A stretch of DNA of 64,000 bases from Alteromonas sp. KC3 (GCF_016756315.1 NZ_AP024235.1:2046001-2110000), one strand, 5' to 3'; positions 26,839-34,605 are shown, numbered from the stretch's first letter. The notes: generated from the letters alone by a model not told the origin. Numbers and translations are program-made.

Positions 26839-27508
26839 TGCGTTTTAGTTTAAAAAAACCTTCTTTTCTCGATAAATAATAAAGTGCCATAATTTGAGCG
26901 GCACAGATACCTAAAACTAATGCGATCGCGATTTCATAAGAATAACCGATGCCAACAAGGCAAATTATTGGCTCAGGGTGAATCCCGCCTATAAATATGA
27001 GATGCGGCATTCCGAAAAAGACGGGAAACACTGTATAGCAAAGTATGTCGTAGAACAAAAATGTGCCACACGCTGCAAGTGCTCTATAAACGCCCTTTGG
27101 CTTTATGAAGTAGAGGTACAGTGTACAAAAAAGAGAAACTAGATAAGTGGTACCACTTCCCATGAGACCGACTATTGGCAGCAAGGCACCGTCTTGGGAG
27201 GTATTCTTTGTAACTACTTTAAGCTCAGGCTTGAGTTTTAAAGATTGGGCGGACTCAGGAAATTCAATTACAAACCTAGGTGTTTCTGGAATAAAGCTGA
27301 CATAGGCAACCGAACTCCCAGGCCAGGCTGTAGTTGAAACGGTTGCGCCAATACTCGGGAACAGTTCAATACCGGGCCAGATATTGATAATTGGTGTTCC
27401 AAGCCCGAAGACTACTCCCGAAAAAGCATGGCCAGCTTCATGAATCAGAACAGACGCAAGAAAATAAAAAAACAAAAGACCAGCAAGCAACAAAATCCTT
27501 TTAAACAT
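26834..27508 (-). CDS. Cassette gene: M50-like intramembrane metallopeptidase
   Basis: 224 residues from ATG 27508; the longer ORF runs into attC 5. The first membrane helix contains HEAGH (H23-E24-xx-H27), the zinc site of site-2-protease/M50 peptidases. A 60-residue extracytoplasmic part follows, then about four more membrane segments. A second metal-ligand motif of the N/D-P-G type is not clear, so activity is uncertain. Intramembrane metalloproteases usually cleave membrane-anchored regulators; no partner is encoded in the same cassette. Confidence 0.7.
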   Translation of the reverse strand: MFKRILLLAGLLFFYFLASVLIHEAGHAFSGVVFGLGTPIINIWPGIELFPSIGATVSTTAWPGSSVAYVSFIPETPRFVIEFPESAQSLKLKPELKVVTKNTSQDGALLPIVGLMGSGTTYLVSLFCTLYLYFIKPKGVYRALAACGTFLFYDILCYTVFPVFFGMPHLIFIGGIHPEPIICLVGIGYSYEIAIALVLGICAAQIMALYYLSRKEGFFKLKRT

Positions 27509-27528
27509 AAGTAGCTCAATCCTTCTAG

Positions 27529-27626
27529 CACCTAACTCTAAGTAAGGCGCGCAGGCACGTGGTCTATAATGCGAAGTAGCCCGCATGTATGCAACTCAGC
27601 GAGCGAAGTAATTTTTTTGTTATGCT
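27529..27626 (-). repeat. attC site 5
   Basis: R' CACCTAAC, core GCACGTGGTCTATAATGCGA...AGCCCGCATGTATGCAAC, R'' GTTATGC. Shorter than most and with several substitutions in the L boxes. Confidence 0.8.
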
Positions 27627-28075
27627 CGTGCATGAAACGACCTAAATATTTTACTTATAACAACCAAAACCATGCATCCGATAATTGTGAAAAAAGATGC
27701 CCAGATTGGAATCCAAAGTATAGCCAAAGCAGATGTCGAGGAAGTATGTGCGTCAGTGAATAACGAGTGCTGCATTCCCCAATAGCCGTGCAGAATAAAT
27801 GAAGTGTTGAGTAGCAATATAATCCAAATGCCAATTCGGCCAAATGTAGTAGAACTCAACTTTGATTTAGCAGCAAAAAGACCTAAAACGATGAATGGAA
27901 TAGCTCTAAAGCCTGCAGAAAATAGATAACTATTAAAAGTTGAATATTGAAACGTTCGCTCGACAGCTGAATTAAACTCTAAGTGCCCTACAAAAACAGC
28001 AAGCAAAAATTTAGAGAGATATTCGTTTGCTAGTAAAAAAAGTAAAACTAAAGTAAACCAAAAATTCCTTTTCAT
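27620..28075 (-). CDS. Cassette gene: membrane protein, about four segments
   Basis: 151 residues with hydrophobic segments near 7-28, 48-63, 71-95 and 119-140. No family recognised. The C-terminus (FRSFHARA) is encoded inside the attC R'' end, which is common in cassettes. Confidence 0.6.
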   Translation of the reverse strand: MKRNFWFTLVLLFLLANEYLSKFLLAVFVGHLEFNSAVERTFQYSTFNSYLFSAGFRAIPFIVLGLFAAKSKLSSTTFGRIGIWIILLLNTSFILHGYWGMQHSLFTDAHTSSTSALAILWIPIWASFFTIIGCMVLVVISKIFRSFHARA

Positions 28076-28089
28076 AAATTTCCTATAAA

Positions 28090-28198
28090 GTGCATAACTT
28101 TTTAATAAGGGCGCAGGCGCGCGGGCGATAATGCGAAGTAGCTCACGTGTATACGCACCAGCCGGCGCCAGCAGACAACTTAACTTTTTTGTCAGGGT
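28090..28198 (-). repeat. attC site 6
   Basis: R' TGCATAAC, core GCGCGGGCGATAATGCGAAG...CTCACGTGTATACGCACC, R'' GTCAGGG (one change from GTTAGGG). The distal arm has a GCCGGCGCCAGC insertion. Confidence 0.8.
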
Positions 28199-28572
28199 AG
28201 CTTGCCGAAAGATGTATCGATACTAAGGGTATAAATATACCCATTGTTGATAAACTCAAATGATTCTTGTTGTCCAATTGTGAAGTCTCTAGCATCAGCG
28301 CCAACGTTGTATGGCTTGCCTGTAGACGTATCCTTGAGTGAAAAATATATATTTACCTCACCATCTTCTATGACTCTATTGGTCATCACAATTTGATATA
28401 GATTTGAGATTTTAAGGGTGTTCGAGGAATTAAAGTCCGCAAGTACTCCGGTGTTATAACTTTGCAGGACGTTCGAGCCAATTTCCTGTTTTTCGAATAC
28501 AAGCCGCGTGAACAAGTCGTCTTCTGCATTGACCGCGAAGCAACAAAGAAAAAATAAAACTAAAAACTTCAT
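28192..28572 (-). CDS. Cassette gene: small secreted protein
   Basis: 126 residues, signal peptide to about residue 17 (CCFAVNAEDD), then a soluble beta-rich protein ending YTLSIDTSFGKLP. No family recognised. Confidence 0.62.
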   Translation of the reverse strand: MKFLVLFFLCCFAVNAEDDLFTRLVFEKQEIGSNVLQSYNTGVLADFNSSNTLKISNLYQIVMTNRVIEDGEVNIYFSLKDTSTGKPYNVGADARDFTIGQQESFEFINNGYIYTLSIDTSFGKLP

Positions 28573-28593
28573 CTGAAAATTCCTTTTTCCGGT

Positions 28594-28695
28594 TACCCTA
28601 ACTTTTAAATATGGGGCGCATACGCATGGGCTAAAATGCGTAGCAGCCCATATGTTTGTTTTTCACCGAGCGAAGCAAGTACTTTGTAATACGTC
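28594..28695 (-). repeat. attC site 7
   Basis: R' ACCCTAAC, core GCATGGGCTAAAATGCGTAG...AGCCCATATGTTTG, degenerate R'' GTAATAC. It is the least conserved of the central sites. Confidence 0.75.
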
Positions 28696-29242
28696 ACCAT
28701 GCCAGGCTCTCCAATTCAATTTTATTGCCCACCTGCCTAACAACTCTAATCTTTGAATTCTTAACGTCTATATGCCAATTGCTTTTTGAGTGAATTTTCC
28801 CAATTTCCTTGGGGTTACCTGTGATTTTATTTGCAATGAAAAATGTATCAGTCTGTTTTTTACTGTCTCTTGTTACAACTAACATTGTCGGTTTTGGCTG
28901 TCTGTCAATGATGCCGGTATTATTTTTGACCGGAGATGAATAACTGTTATTAAACTCGACTACTCCGTCTTTCAGAGCTGTTTCAAAAGATAAAGCAACT
29001 ATTTGTTTTTCGTGATTTTCGGGAAACAAATAATAGCCGGAGTCTTTGGAGGGGTCATATATAAAAATATTCACAATAGCTTCGTCACTGCTGCTTAAGA
29101 AGCTTGATTCTTTTTCTAGTTTTACACTCTTAAAGTATAAGCCAGTCACCGGATCATATTGATCAATACTCGGGCTGTAATATCCACCGCCAACTGCGAA
29201 AAAAGAAAATAAAACTAGAGTTGTTGTGATTAAGTGTTTCAT
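28694..29242 (-). CDS. Cassette gene: secreted protein of unknown function
   Basis: 182 residues with a hydrophobic N-terminus (ITTTLVLFSFFAVGGGYYS) that could be a signal peptide. The mature part is beta-rich and lysine-rich near the C-terminus (IGKIHSKSNWHIDVKNSKIRVV). No family recognised. Preceded by GGAGGACAC, a strong ribosome binding site. Confidence 0.65.
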   Translation of the reverse strand: MKHLITTTLVLFSFFAVGGGYYSPSIDQYDPVTGLYFKSVKLEKESSFLSSSDEAIVNIFIYDPSKDSGYYLFPENHEKQIVALSFETALKDGVVEFNNSYSSPVKNNTGIIDRQPKPTMLVVTRDSKKQTDTFFIANKITGNPKEIGKIHSKSNWHIDVKNSKIRVVRQVGNKIELESLAW

Positions 29243-29272
29243 GTGTCCTCCTGACGTTTAACACCCGGCTAA

Positions 29273-29374
29273 GGGGCAAAATACATGGGCTATAAAAACG
29301 ATCGAAGCGATGACAGCCCACGTGATTTTTATCCCAGCAACCCGCGCAGCGGGTTGCGACTTGAGCGTTATGTT
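29273..29374 (-). repeat. attC site 8
   Basis: R' CGTTTAAC, core CATGGGCTATAAAAACGATC...ACAGCCCACGTGATTTTT, R'' GTTATGT. The apical loop carries GATCGAAGCGATGA rather than the common ATGCGAAGC. Confidence 0.78.
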
Positions 29375-29652
29375 TCTTTTGCATTGATTGTCTTAGCGAA
29401 TAGTTTCGCGAAATCAGTTTTAAACATTCTATCGATTGCTGTGATTTTAGATAGTAAAGCTTCTATATCAAATTGTTCCGGTTTGTTTTCTATGATGGCA
29501 AGAGCTTCATTGTGGAGTGAAAATGCAAGGTGCGCAGATATTTTTTCACTGGTCACTTCGTTAGTTGTACTGCCTAGATGATTACCCAATAGTCCTTTGA
29601 GCTCGTAAATGGCAAGTGCCAAGATTCGAAGTTGGGTCTCCTGATTATTCAT
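29368..29652 (-). CDS. Cassette gene: small helical cytoplasmic protein
   Basis: 94 residues from ATG 29652 (GGAAG seven bases upstream). No signal peptide; mostly amphipathic helix (LRILALAIYELKGLLGNHLG, then EKISAHLAFSLHNEALAII). No family recognised; a small dimeric binding or regulatory protein is possible. Confidence 0.6.
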   Translation of the reverse strand: MNNQETQLRILALAIYELKGLLGNHLGSTTNEVTSEKISAHLAFSLHNEALAIIENKPEQFDIEALLSKITAIDRMFKTDFAKLFAKTINAKET

Positions 29653-29671
29653 TTTGACTTCCTTAATATGA

Positions 29672-29780
29672 AACATGACTTTTCAATAACGGGCGCAGGC
29701 ACGTAGGGCATAATGGCGAAGCCGCCCCGCGTGTATGTGTCCCAGCGAACGCAGTGAATGTGTTGATTGGGTTGTTAGCT
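29672..29780 (-). repeat. attC site 9
   Basis: R' CATGAC (the complement matches the upstream cassette's R'' except for one base), core GTAGGGCATAATGGCGAAGC...CCCCGCGTGTATGTGTCCC, R'' GTTAGCT. Same core variant as attC 3. Confidence 0.82.
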
Positions 29781-30074
29781 GCTAAATGCCACGTACTCCC
29801 ACAGAGTTGGAATCAACCAGCCAACAAAAAATAATAAAAGAGCCAACCCAAGCGAAAACAAAATAAGCCATTTAGGGTGTATTTCTTCACCATCCGGATT
29901 GTCGTAACCACTTGGCAATTCATCTGGCATATGTACTAATTGAGTCACAGCAATAACAACACAAATACACTCAACGGCAAAGAGTAAACTTGATTGTGTG
30001 AAATACGAAATCGCTAATGCCACACAAGAAATTGTTAATATTGAACTTCTTATACCTGACAGATACTTATTCAT
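29775..30074 (-). CDS. Cassette gene: small membrane protein
   Basis: 99 residues, about three hydrophobic segments (9-27, 28-45 and 68-92) with a polar acidic loop (PDELPSGYDNPDGEE) facing one side. No family recognised. Confidence 0.58.
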   Translation of the reverse strand: MNKYLSGIRSSILTISCVALAISYFTQSSLLFAVECICVVIAVTQLVHMPDELPSGYDNPDGEEIHPKWLILFSLGLALLLFFVGWLIPTLWEYVAFSS

Positions 30075-30082
30075 TTCTCTTG

Positions 30083-30194
30083 GCTGCTAACTTTTCAATA
30101 AGAGGCGATGACGCGTGGGGCGTTATAGCGAAGCGGCCCTGCGTGTTTGCGTCTCAGTGGGCACTAGCCCACGATTTTATTTTTTGTTAGCAAT
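30083..30194 (-). repeat. attC site 10
   Basis: R' TGCTAAC, core GCGTGGGGCGTTATAGCGAA...GCCCTGCGTGTTTGCGTC, R'' GTTAGCA. The apical arm has TGGGCACTAGCCCACG. Confidence 0.82.
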
Positions 30195-30198
30195 CATG

Positions 30199-30753
30199 TT
30201 AATCAAAGTCAATGTAGCCGCCAAGTTTACCGCAATGAATACATTTAAATATGTAAGCACTTGGTGACCCATCAGCATCGAGTGACTGAAAGAAGCCTTC
30301 CCATTCTCCGTCTTTTAGACCGTACGTCGCGGTTGCCTCGGATTTTAAACTGACTTCTAAATCCTGACCGTATTCATTTATCTCCCTGAATCCGGCACAA
30401 CCAAGAAAATCTGTACCGTCATTACAATGCGTCCACCACTTTTCCTGTTGCCAACCAGTAAAACCAGGAGTTAAATAGGTTATTTCTTCCTTGACTGATG
30501 AAGCCACGTCGTCCCAATCACCATATCCACCTATACCGTCGTAATCTGTAAACTCCGCATCAAATTTCTTGTGGGCAGTACCATCTGCGATACACCAAGG
30601 ACATATTGAGTCTTCTAATTCGACTTCAGAATAGGGCAGCCCACCATAGATATATCCGGTGGCTTTACCACAGCACAGGCAAACTGCATCTGACTCAATG
30701 ATTGACCCTGACTTTAACGGATCAGAATGATATTTAAACTTAGGAAGTTCCAT
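30199..30753 (-). CDS. Cassette gene: CbrC-family (UPF0167) protein
   Basis: 184 residues. It starts LPKFKYHSDPLKSGSIIES, followed by VCLCCGKATGYIY, ICPWCIADG and the late KCIHCGKLGGYID. The paired cysteines look like a zinc-binding core. E. coli CbrC of this family is associated with tolerance to colicin E2, through an unknown mechanism. Preceded by GGAGGAAC, a very strong ribosome binding site. It is one of the few cassette genes with a recognisable family. Confidence 0.85.
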   Translation of the reverse strand: MELPKFKYHSDPLKSGSIIESDAVCLCCGKATGYIYGGLPYSEVELEDSICPWCIADGTAHKKFDAEFTDYDGIGGYGDWDDVASSVKEEITYLTPGFTGWQQEKWWTHCNDGTDFLGCAGFREINEYGQDLEVSLKSEATATYGLKDGEWEGFFQSLDADGSPSAYIFKCIHCGKLGGYIDFD

Positions 30754-30764
30754 GTTCCTCCTTA

Positions 30765-30875
30765 ATGGCTAACTTCTAAATAAGGGGCGCAGGCACGTGG
30801 GCTAAAATGCGAAGCAGCCCACGTGTATGCGTCCCAGCGAACGAAGTGAGTGACTGAGTTTGTTTGTTAGGTGTG
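30765..30875 (-). repeat. attC site 11, near consensus
   Basis: R' GGCTAAC, core GCACGTGGGCTAAAATGCGA...AGCAGCCCACGTGTATGCG, TCCCAGCGAACGAAGTGAG, R'' GTTAGGTG. Close to the consensus of the array. Confidence 0.88.
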
Positions 30876-30893
30876 CGCCGAAATAGCAACGGG

Positions 30894-31163
30894 CTAACCA
30901 CGCAACAGCTTTACAAACTTAACTGATTGCTTTGCAGCCTCATATGTAAAGAATGCTACAACAGAAACGCTAATCGCAAATTGAATGCTAGCCGGAAGTA
31001 AATTCATAAACCTTAAACCTCGTGAAGTAAATTCGATTGGTTCATTGCTTTGCCATGCGTAATAGAAATGAGAAGCAACCCAGCTAAATAGAGATACTAA
31101 CAACCAGAGACTTAATGCTCCGATAAATGCTAGCTCAGTATCTCCACCATCTTTATTTGTCAT
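30894..31163 (-). CDS. Cassette gene: small membrane protein, two segments
   Basis: 89 residues with hydrophobic stretches at about 9-36 and 54-78 and a basic C-terminus (FVKLLRG). No family recognised. Confidence 0.55.
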   Translation of the reverse strand: MTNKDGGDTELAFIGALSLWLLVSLFSWVASHFYYAWQSNEPIEFTSRGLRFMNLLPASIQFAISVSVVAFFTYEAAKQSVKFVKLLRG

Positions 31164-31170
31164 CCTTGGA

Positions 31171-31288
31171 ACACCTAACTTTAAGCTAAGGAGCAGTAAT
31201 GCGTGGGCTAAAATCCGAACGAAGCGACAGAGCCCACGTGTTACTGTCCCAGCGAGCCTACGAGCGGCTTAATGTGATTGTTAGGTAC
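31171..31288 (-). repeat. attC site 12
   Basis: R' CACCTAAC, core GCGTGGGCTAAAATCCGAAC...GAGCCCACGTGTTACTGTCC, R'' GTTAGGTAC. The apical part carries GAACGAAGCGACAG. Confidence 0.82.
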
Positions 31289-31291
31289 GTT

Positions 31292-31780
31292 CTACTGACT
31301 AAAATAGGTATCTCCTCGCACTATGGAGGTATTAGACTTCTCGTCACTAATTAGGACTTCTGGGTCAGCGGTTGCAAGAACAAACACCGTCTGATCTTCT
31401 GTCCAGATATAATACCCCAAAATTTCATCAGGCCCAGTTTGATCAACAATACTGTCTGACTGCACATACTTTTGATATTCGAGGCCATTGCACTTTTTTA
31501 CAGGGCCGAATTCATGGGTAATATCTAATTTTTCTGTAGGTGAAGAGTAAGACTCATCAATTATATGGAACGAAACCACTTCGTTAAAGATGACTCGTAG
31601 ACTTCGACTCGTTTCCAAAACTTTAACAGGGAAATAAGGCCCGATCGGAGTACCAGTATCAGACAACACCATTTCTCGCTCATTTGACTTAACACCCTCA
31701 ACCAGTTTGATGCTAAGCACACTAGGGTGATGGAACTCTGCCTTTTCGAAAAACCATGTGTCTACCTTCGGAATATTCAT
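31292..31780 (-). CDS. Cassette gene: cytoplasmic protein of unknown function
   Basis: 162 residues, no signal peptide. Beta-rich with an immunity-protein-like look (KVDTWFFEKAEFHHPSVLSIKL, then acidic strands and EDQTVFVLATADPEVL), but I cannot assign a family. Its upstream cassette boundary is where the first IS110 element is inserted. Confidence 0.6.
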   Translation of the reverse strand: MNIPKVDTWFFEKAEFHHPSVLSIKLVEGVKSNEREMVLSDTGTPIGPYFPVKVLETSRSLRVIFNEVVSFHIIDESYSSPTEKLDITHEFGPVKKCNGLEYQKYVQSDSIVDQTGPDEILGYYIWTEDQTVFVLATADPEVLISDEKSNTSIVRGDTYFSQ

Positions 31781-31795
31781 AAGTACCTAGACACA

Positions 31796-31808
31796 ATGAC
31801 TCCCTGTG
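31796..31808 (+). repeat. Left subterminal inverted repeat of the first IS
   Basis: ATGACTCCCTGTG, paired with its complement at 33354-33366 (one mismatch). Confidence 0.85.
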
Positions 31809-31810
31809 AA

Positions 31811-31899
31811 ATGCTAGCCTCCGCATTCTCGTGGGTTAACTTTTCAGCCAGAGCCATAATTAGTTTGTTCAATACTAAATCAATTTGGAGGCTAGCATG
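31811..31899 (+). promoter_or_regulatory. Stem that can mask the transposase ribosome binding site and start codon (first IS)
   Basis: ATGCTAGCCTCC at 31811-31822 is a perfect 12-bp complement of GGAGGCTAGCAT at 31888-31899, which contains the Shine-Dalgarno sequence and the AT of the ATG. In any transcript that enters from the left, this pairing would close the start. It probably limits transposase made from readthrough of flanking genes, as in other IS families. Confidence 0.7.
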
Positions 31900-33051
31900 A
31901 ACAAACATAGCATGATTTTTATCGGATTGGATACGCATAAAGAGTTTCACGAAGTTGCTTATTGTGAAGAACAGCGTGGCGCGTCGCCCGTTCATTATGG
32001 TCGTATTCCCTCCTCTAAGGTCTGTGTCAAAAAGCTTATTCGCCAGTTTGAATCTAAATATCCTGGTGCAACACTTCACGTTGTTTATGAGGCTGGCCCT
32101 TGTGGCTATTGGATTTATCGTCTGATAACGAGCTTGGGACACTGTTGCTATGTTGTGGCACCGTCTCTTATCCCGAAAAAGCCAGGAGAGCGAATTAAAA
32201 CCGACCGACGAGATGCGCTTAAGCTCGTTAGGTCACTAAAGTCTGAAGACCTTACACCCATCTATGTGCCCGAGCCGGAAGATGAAGCTGTGCGGGATTT
32301 ATCTCGAGCTCGAGAAGCAGCAATGAAGGATTTAAAAGAAGCGAAGTACCAGCTTAAAGCTTTACTATTGCGAAACAACATACGCTATGAAGGTACGGCC
32401 AACTGGTCGAAGAAACACCTTCGCTGGCTCACGGAATTGATATTGCCTCACCCGGCCCAGCAAATTGTCTTACAAGAACAATTGCAAACCATAGAAGAGC
32501 GTATCCGGCGACTGGAAAGGCTCGACAATGAGTTAACCCACCATGTACACCAATGGCGTTATTATCCGGTAGTGAAAGCCGTTCAGGCGATGCGAGGTGT
32601 TCGATTGCTCGTTGCTGTTGGAGTGGTGGCAGAGCTTGGTGATTTACAGCGTTTTGACCATCCAAGAAAACTCATGGCGTATTTAGGTTTAGTCCCCAGC
32701 GAACAATCATCAGGCGGAAAGCGACACTTAGGAGCCATTACAAAAGCAGGAAATGGCCGAGCACGGCGTTTACTGATTGAGGGGGCGCACAGCTACCGTT
32801 ATCCGGCTAACGTCTCTACTGAATTACAGTTAAGGCAGGAAGGCTTACCTAAAGACATCGTCGATATCGCTTGGAAAGCACAGCTTCGCTTGTGCAAACG
32901 CTATCAGCGCATGAGTAAAAAGGGTAAACACTACAATTTAATCGTTACCGCGATTGCCAGAGAAATGGCTGCTTATATTTGGGCTATTGCAAAGGAAGTG
33001 GTACTTACGCCGGTTAATCCAAAACTAAGATTGAGCCGAGTACCTGCATGA
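31897..33051 (+). CDS. IS110-family (IS1111 group) DEDD transposase/recombinase
   Basis: 384 residues from ATG 31897 (GGAGG upstream). N-terminal RuvC-like domain with acidic residues D12 (FIGLDTH), E65 (VVYEAGPCGYW), D103 and D106 (KTDRRDALKL). A coiled linker (about 128-215) leads to the C-terminal Tnp_20 domain from MRGVRLLVAVGVVAELG, with the serine region PSEQSSGG (S268, S271, S272) and TKAGNGRARRLLIEGAH. IS110 recombinases use a non-coding RNA to choose target and donor. The frame is intact, so the element may be active. Confidence 0.95.
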   Translation: MNKHSMIFIGLDTHKEFHEVAYCEEQRGASPVHYGRIPSSKVCVKKLIRQFESKYPGATLHVVYEAGPCGYWIYRLITSLGHCCYVVAPSLIPKKPGERIKTDRRDALKLVRSLKSEDLTPIYVPEPEDEAVRDLSRAREAAMKDLKEAKYQLKALLLRNNIRYEGTANWSKKHLRWLTELILPHPAQQIVLQEQLQTIEERIRRLERLDNELTHHVHQWRYYPVVKAVQAMRGVRLLVAVGVVAELGDLQRFDHPRKLMAYLGLVPSEQSSGGKRHLGAITKAGNGRARRLLIEGAHSYRYPANVSTELQLRQEGLPKDIVDIAWKAQLRLCKRYQRMSKKGKHYNLIVTAIAREMAAYIWAIAKEVVLTPVNPKLRLSRVPA

Positions 33052-33350
33052 TAAACGAGTTTGAGCTAACGCATTTGGATCAGGCCGCGGGATGTGGCAC
33101 AACCTACGAGGGCGTTATGATGGCGATAACTTAACGGTTATTGATCCACGAGCATAGACTGATGAGAAGGTGACCACGGCGGAGTGAGTAAGGTAGGCGC
33201 TGTTCATTATAATTAATGAATAACCCACGAATACCAGCATGATAACCGACGACATTACTGCCTCATCCGGTGCGTTAGCTCATTTATTTTGAGTAATAAA
33301 GAATACTAATTATGGGCTGAAAGAGTGTCAGGGAAGCGCTCGTTCAGGGT
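33052..33350 (+). ncRNA. Candidate bridge (seek) RNA region of the first IS
   Basis: About 300 bp without an ORF between the transposase stop and the right inverted repeat, the place where IS1111-group elements encode their RNA. A stem GGATCA/TGATCC (33077-33082, 33142-33147) encloses a loop with ACCT (33102-33105) and GGGCGTTA (33110-33117). These correspond to the left target ACCT and the complement of the right target TAACGCCC. A second region has ATACCAG (33231-33237), identical to the joined IS ends (ATACC|AG), next to a TTCATT/AATGAA hairpin. RNA boundaries are unknown. Confidence 0.6.
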
Positions 33351-33353
33351 TGA

Positions 33354-33366
33354 CAAAGGGAGTCAT
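33354..33366 (-). repeat. Right subterminal inverted repeat of the first IS
   Basis: CAAAGGGAGTCAT, the mate of 31796-31808. Confidence 0.85.
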
Positions 33367-33369
33367 ACC

Positions 33370-33476
33370 AACGCCCAACTAAGGGGCGATAACACATGGG
33401 CTAAAATTAGGAACGAAGTGACGCAGCCCATGTGTTAGCGTCCCAGCGAGCGAAGCGAGTGCCTTGAGTGGTTTGA
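33370..33476 (-). repeat. attC site 13, interrupted by two IS elements
   Basis: R' is split by the first IS (ACCT at 31785-31788, AAC at 33370-33372). The core ACATGGGCTAAAATTAGGAA...GCAGCCCATGTGTTAGCG is intact. The second IS separates the body from the R'' end GTTATACC at 35070-35077. The rebuilt site would be about 115 bp. Confidence 0.8.
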
Positions 33477-33482
33477 TACTTA

Positions 33483-33559
33483 TTGAGCCTTCTCCCCAGC
33501 TTATCCAATTTTATTGGCTAAGCTGGAAGGCGACCAAACCCAAAATGGAGAAGACTCAA
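33483..33559 (+). promoter_or_regulatory. Stem that can mask the transposase ribosome binding site (second IS)
   Basis: TTGAGCCTTCTCC (33483-33495), overlapping the left inverted repeat, pairs with GGAGAAGACTCAA (33547-33559) at 12 of 13 positions; the latter is the Shine-Dalgarno region up to the start codon. Between the arms lies a strong hairpin CAGCTTA/TAAGCTG extended by CCAAT/ATTGG (33497-33525). Confidence 0.68.
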
Positions 33560-34605
33560 TGCAATTCTATACTAACTTACATCCTTTTTACTGCGGAATC
33601 GATCTTCATGCACGAATGCTTTATGTGTGCATCCTAGATGAACGCGGCGAGATACTGGTTCATAAGAAGATAAAAGATTCTCCCGAGCAGCTTTTAAACC
33701 TTCTTTCACCCTACATCGGGAATATTGTGGTGGGCGCAGAATGTATGCACTGCTGGTACTGGCTTAGTGATTTTTGTGAACATCATAATATTGATTTTAT
33801 CCTTGGCCACGCTCTCTACATGAAAGCTATTCATGGCGGTAAGACGAAGAACGATAAAATTGATGCGTACAAGATTGCCAAGTTAATACGAGGTGGTAAT
33901 TTTCCTTTGGCTTATGTTTATCCAAAGGAAAAACGTGCTATTCGAGATTTATTGCGTAGACGAACGCACGCCATGCGCCATAGTGCCGAGTTGAAAGCAT
34001 TCATAAAGAATGCGTTGTCACAATACAACCTGCCAGTACCTGAAAAGTCAGACCTAAGCTACACCACCGGTCGCGATGCAATGCGTGGACACTTCCCTAA
34101 TCCACAGGTTCAACGCAGTATTGATATGAATCTACGATTGATAGAAGTTTACGACCATGAAGTCAGCAGTATTGAATGTTATGTAGAAAAGCTCACTAAG
34201 CATGATAATGGTAGAGACTACTATCTGCTGCGTTCATTGCCTGGTGTCGGGCGAGTATTGGCCCTTACCATTCTTTATGAGATTGGCACTATTAAGCGCT
34301 TTGACAGTGTTCAGAAGTTTGCGTCTTATTCTCGGCTAGTCAAATGCAAAGCGGAATCAGCCGGTAAAGCCTACGGTACACAGGGTAATAAAATTGGTAA
34401 TGCGCACCTTAAATGGGCGTTCTCTGAAGCCGCAGTGCTGTTTTTGAAGGGTAATCCTCCGGCGCAAGCTTATCTCGCAAAATTACAGAAGCGCATGAGC
34501 AAAGCTAAAGCGCTCTCTGCATTGGCACATAAACTTGGTCGTTGTATGTACTTTATGTTGAAGAATCAAACGGTGTTTGACAGTGAGCGCTTTTTAGCGG
34601 GGTAA
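33559..34605 (+). CDS. IS110-family DEDD transposase/recombinase, second type
   Basis: 348 residues from ATG 33559 (GGAG upstream); an upstream in-frame ATG at 33514 has no such site. RuvC-like acidic residues D15 (YCGIDLHARM), E61 (VVGAECMHCWYW), D99 and D102 (KNDKIDAYKIAKLI). C-terminal Tnp_20 domain from SLPGVGRVLALTILYEIG to RLVKCKAESAGKAYGTQGNKIGN, with the serine within CKAESAGK. Clearly diverged from the first transposase (a different IS, not a duplicate). The frame is intact. Confidence 0.95.
   Translation: MQFYTNLHPFYCGIDLHARMLYVCILDERGEILVHKKIKDSPEQLLNLLSPYIGNIVVGAECMHCWYWLSDFCEHHNIDFILGHALYMKAIHGGKTKNDKIDAYKIAKLIRGGNFPLAYVYPKEKRAIRDLLRRRTHAMRHSAELKAFIKNALSQYNLPVPEKSDLSYTTGRDAMRGHFPNPQVQRSIDMNLRLIEVYDHEVSSIECYVEKLTKHDNGRDYYLLRSLPGVGRVLALTILYEIGTIKRFDSVQKFASYSRLVKCKAESAGKAYGTQGNKIGNAHLKWAFSEAAVLFLKGNPPAQAYLAKLQKRMSKAKALSALAHKLGRCMYFMLKNQTVFDSERFLAG

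Larger units (their letters stand above)
31789..33369 (+). mobile_element. IS110-family insertion sequence (IS1111 type) in the R' box of an attC
   Basis: 1581 bp. Subterminal inverted repeats ATGACTCCCTGTG (31796-31808) and CAAAGGGAGTCAT (33354-33366) match at 12 of 13 positions, with 7 bp outside the left one and 3 bp outside the right one, as known for IS1111 elements. Removing 31789-33369 joins AGTACCT to AACGCCCAAC and rebuilds an R' box ACCTAAC that complements the neighbouring cassette's R''. So the exact empty site can be read, and no target duplication is seen. Confidence 0.88.

Noticed and set aside
26834..27586. Longer start for the M50-like gene at 27586
   Set aside because: The extra 26 codons come from attC 5, and the ATG at 27508 puts the membrane helix at the normal distance.
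29163..29384. 73-codon frame spanning attC 8
   Set aside because: Covers the attC and overlaps two better cassette genes; no start signal or family.
31777..32142. Antisense frame opposite the first transposase start
   Set aside because: It lies fully on the complement of the IS left end and transposase gene; codons are explained by the real gene.
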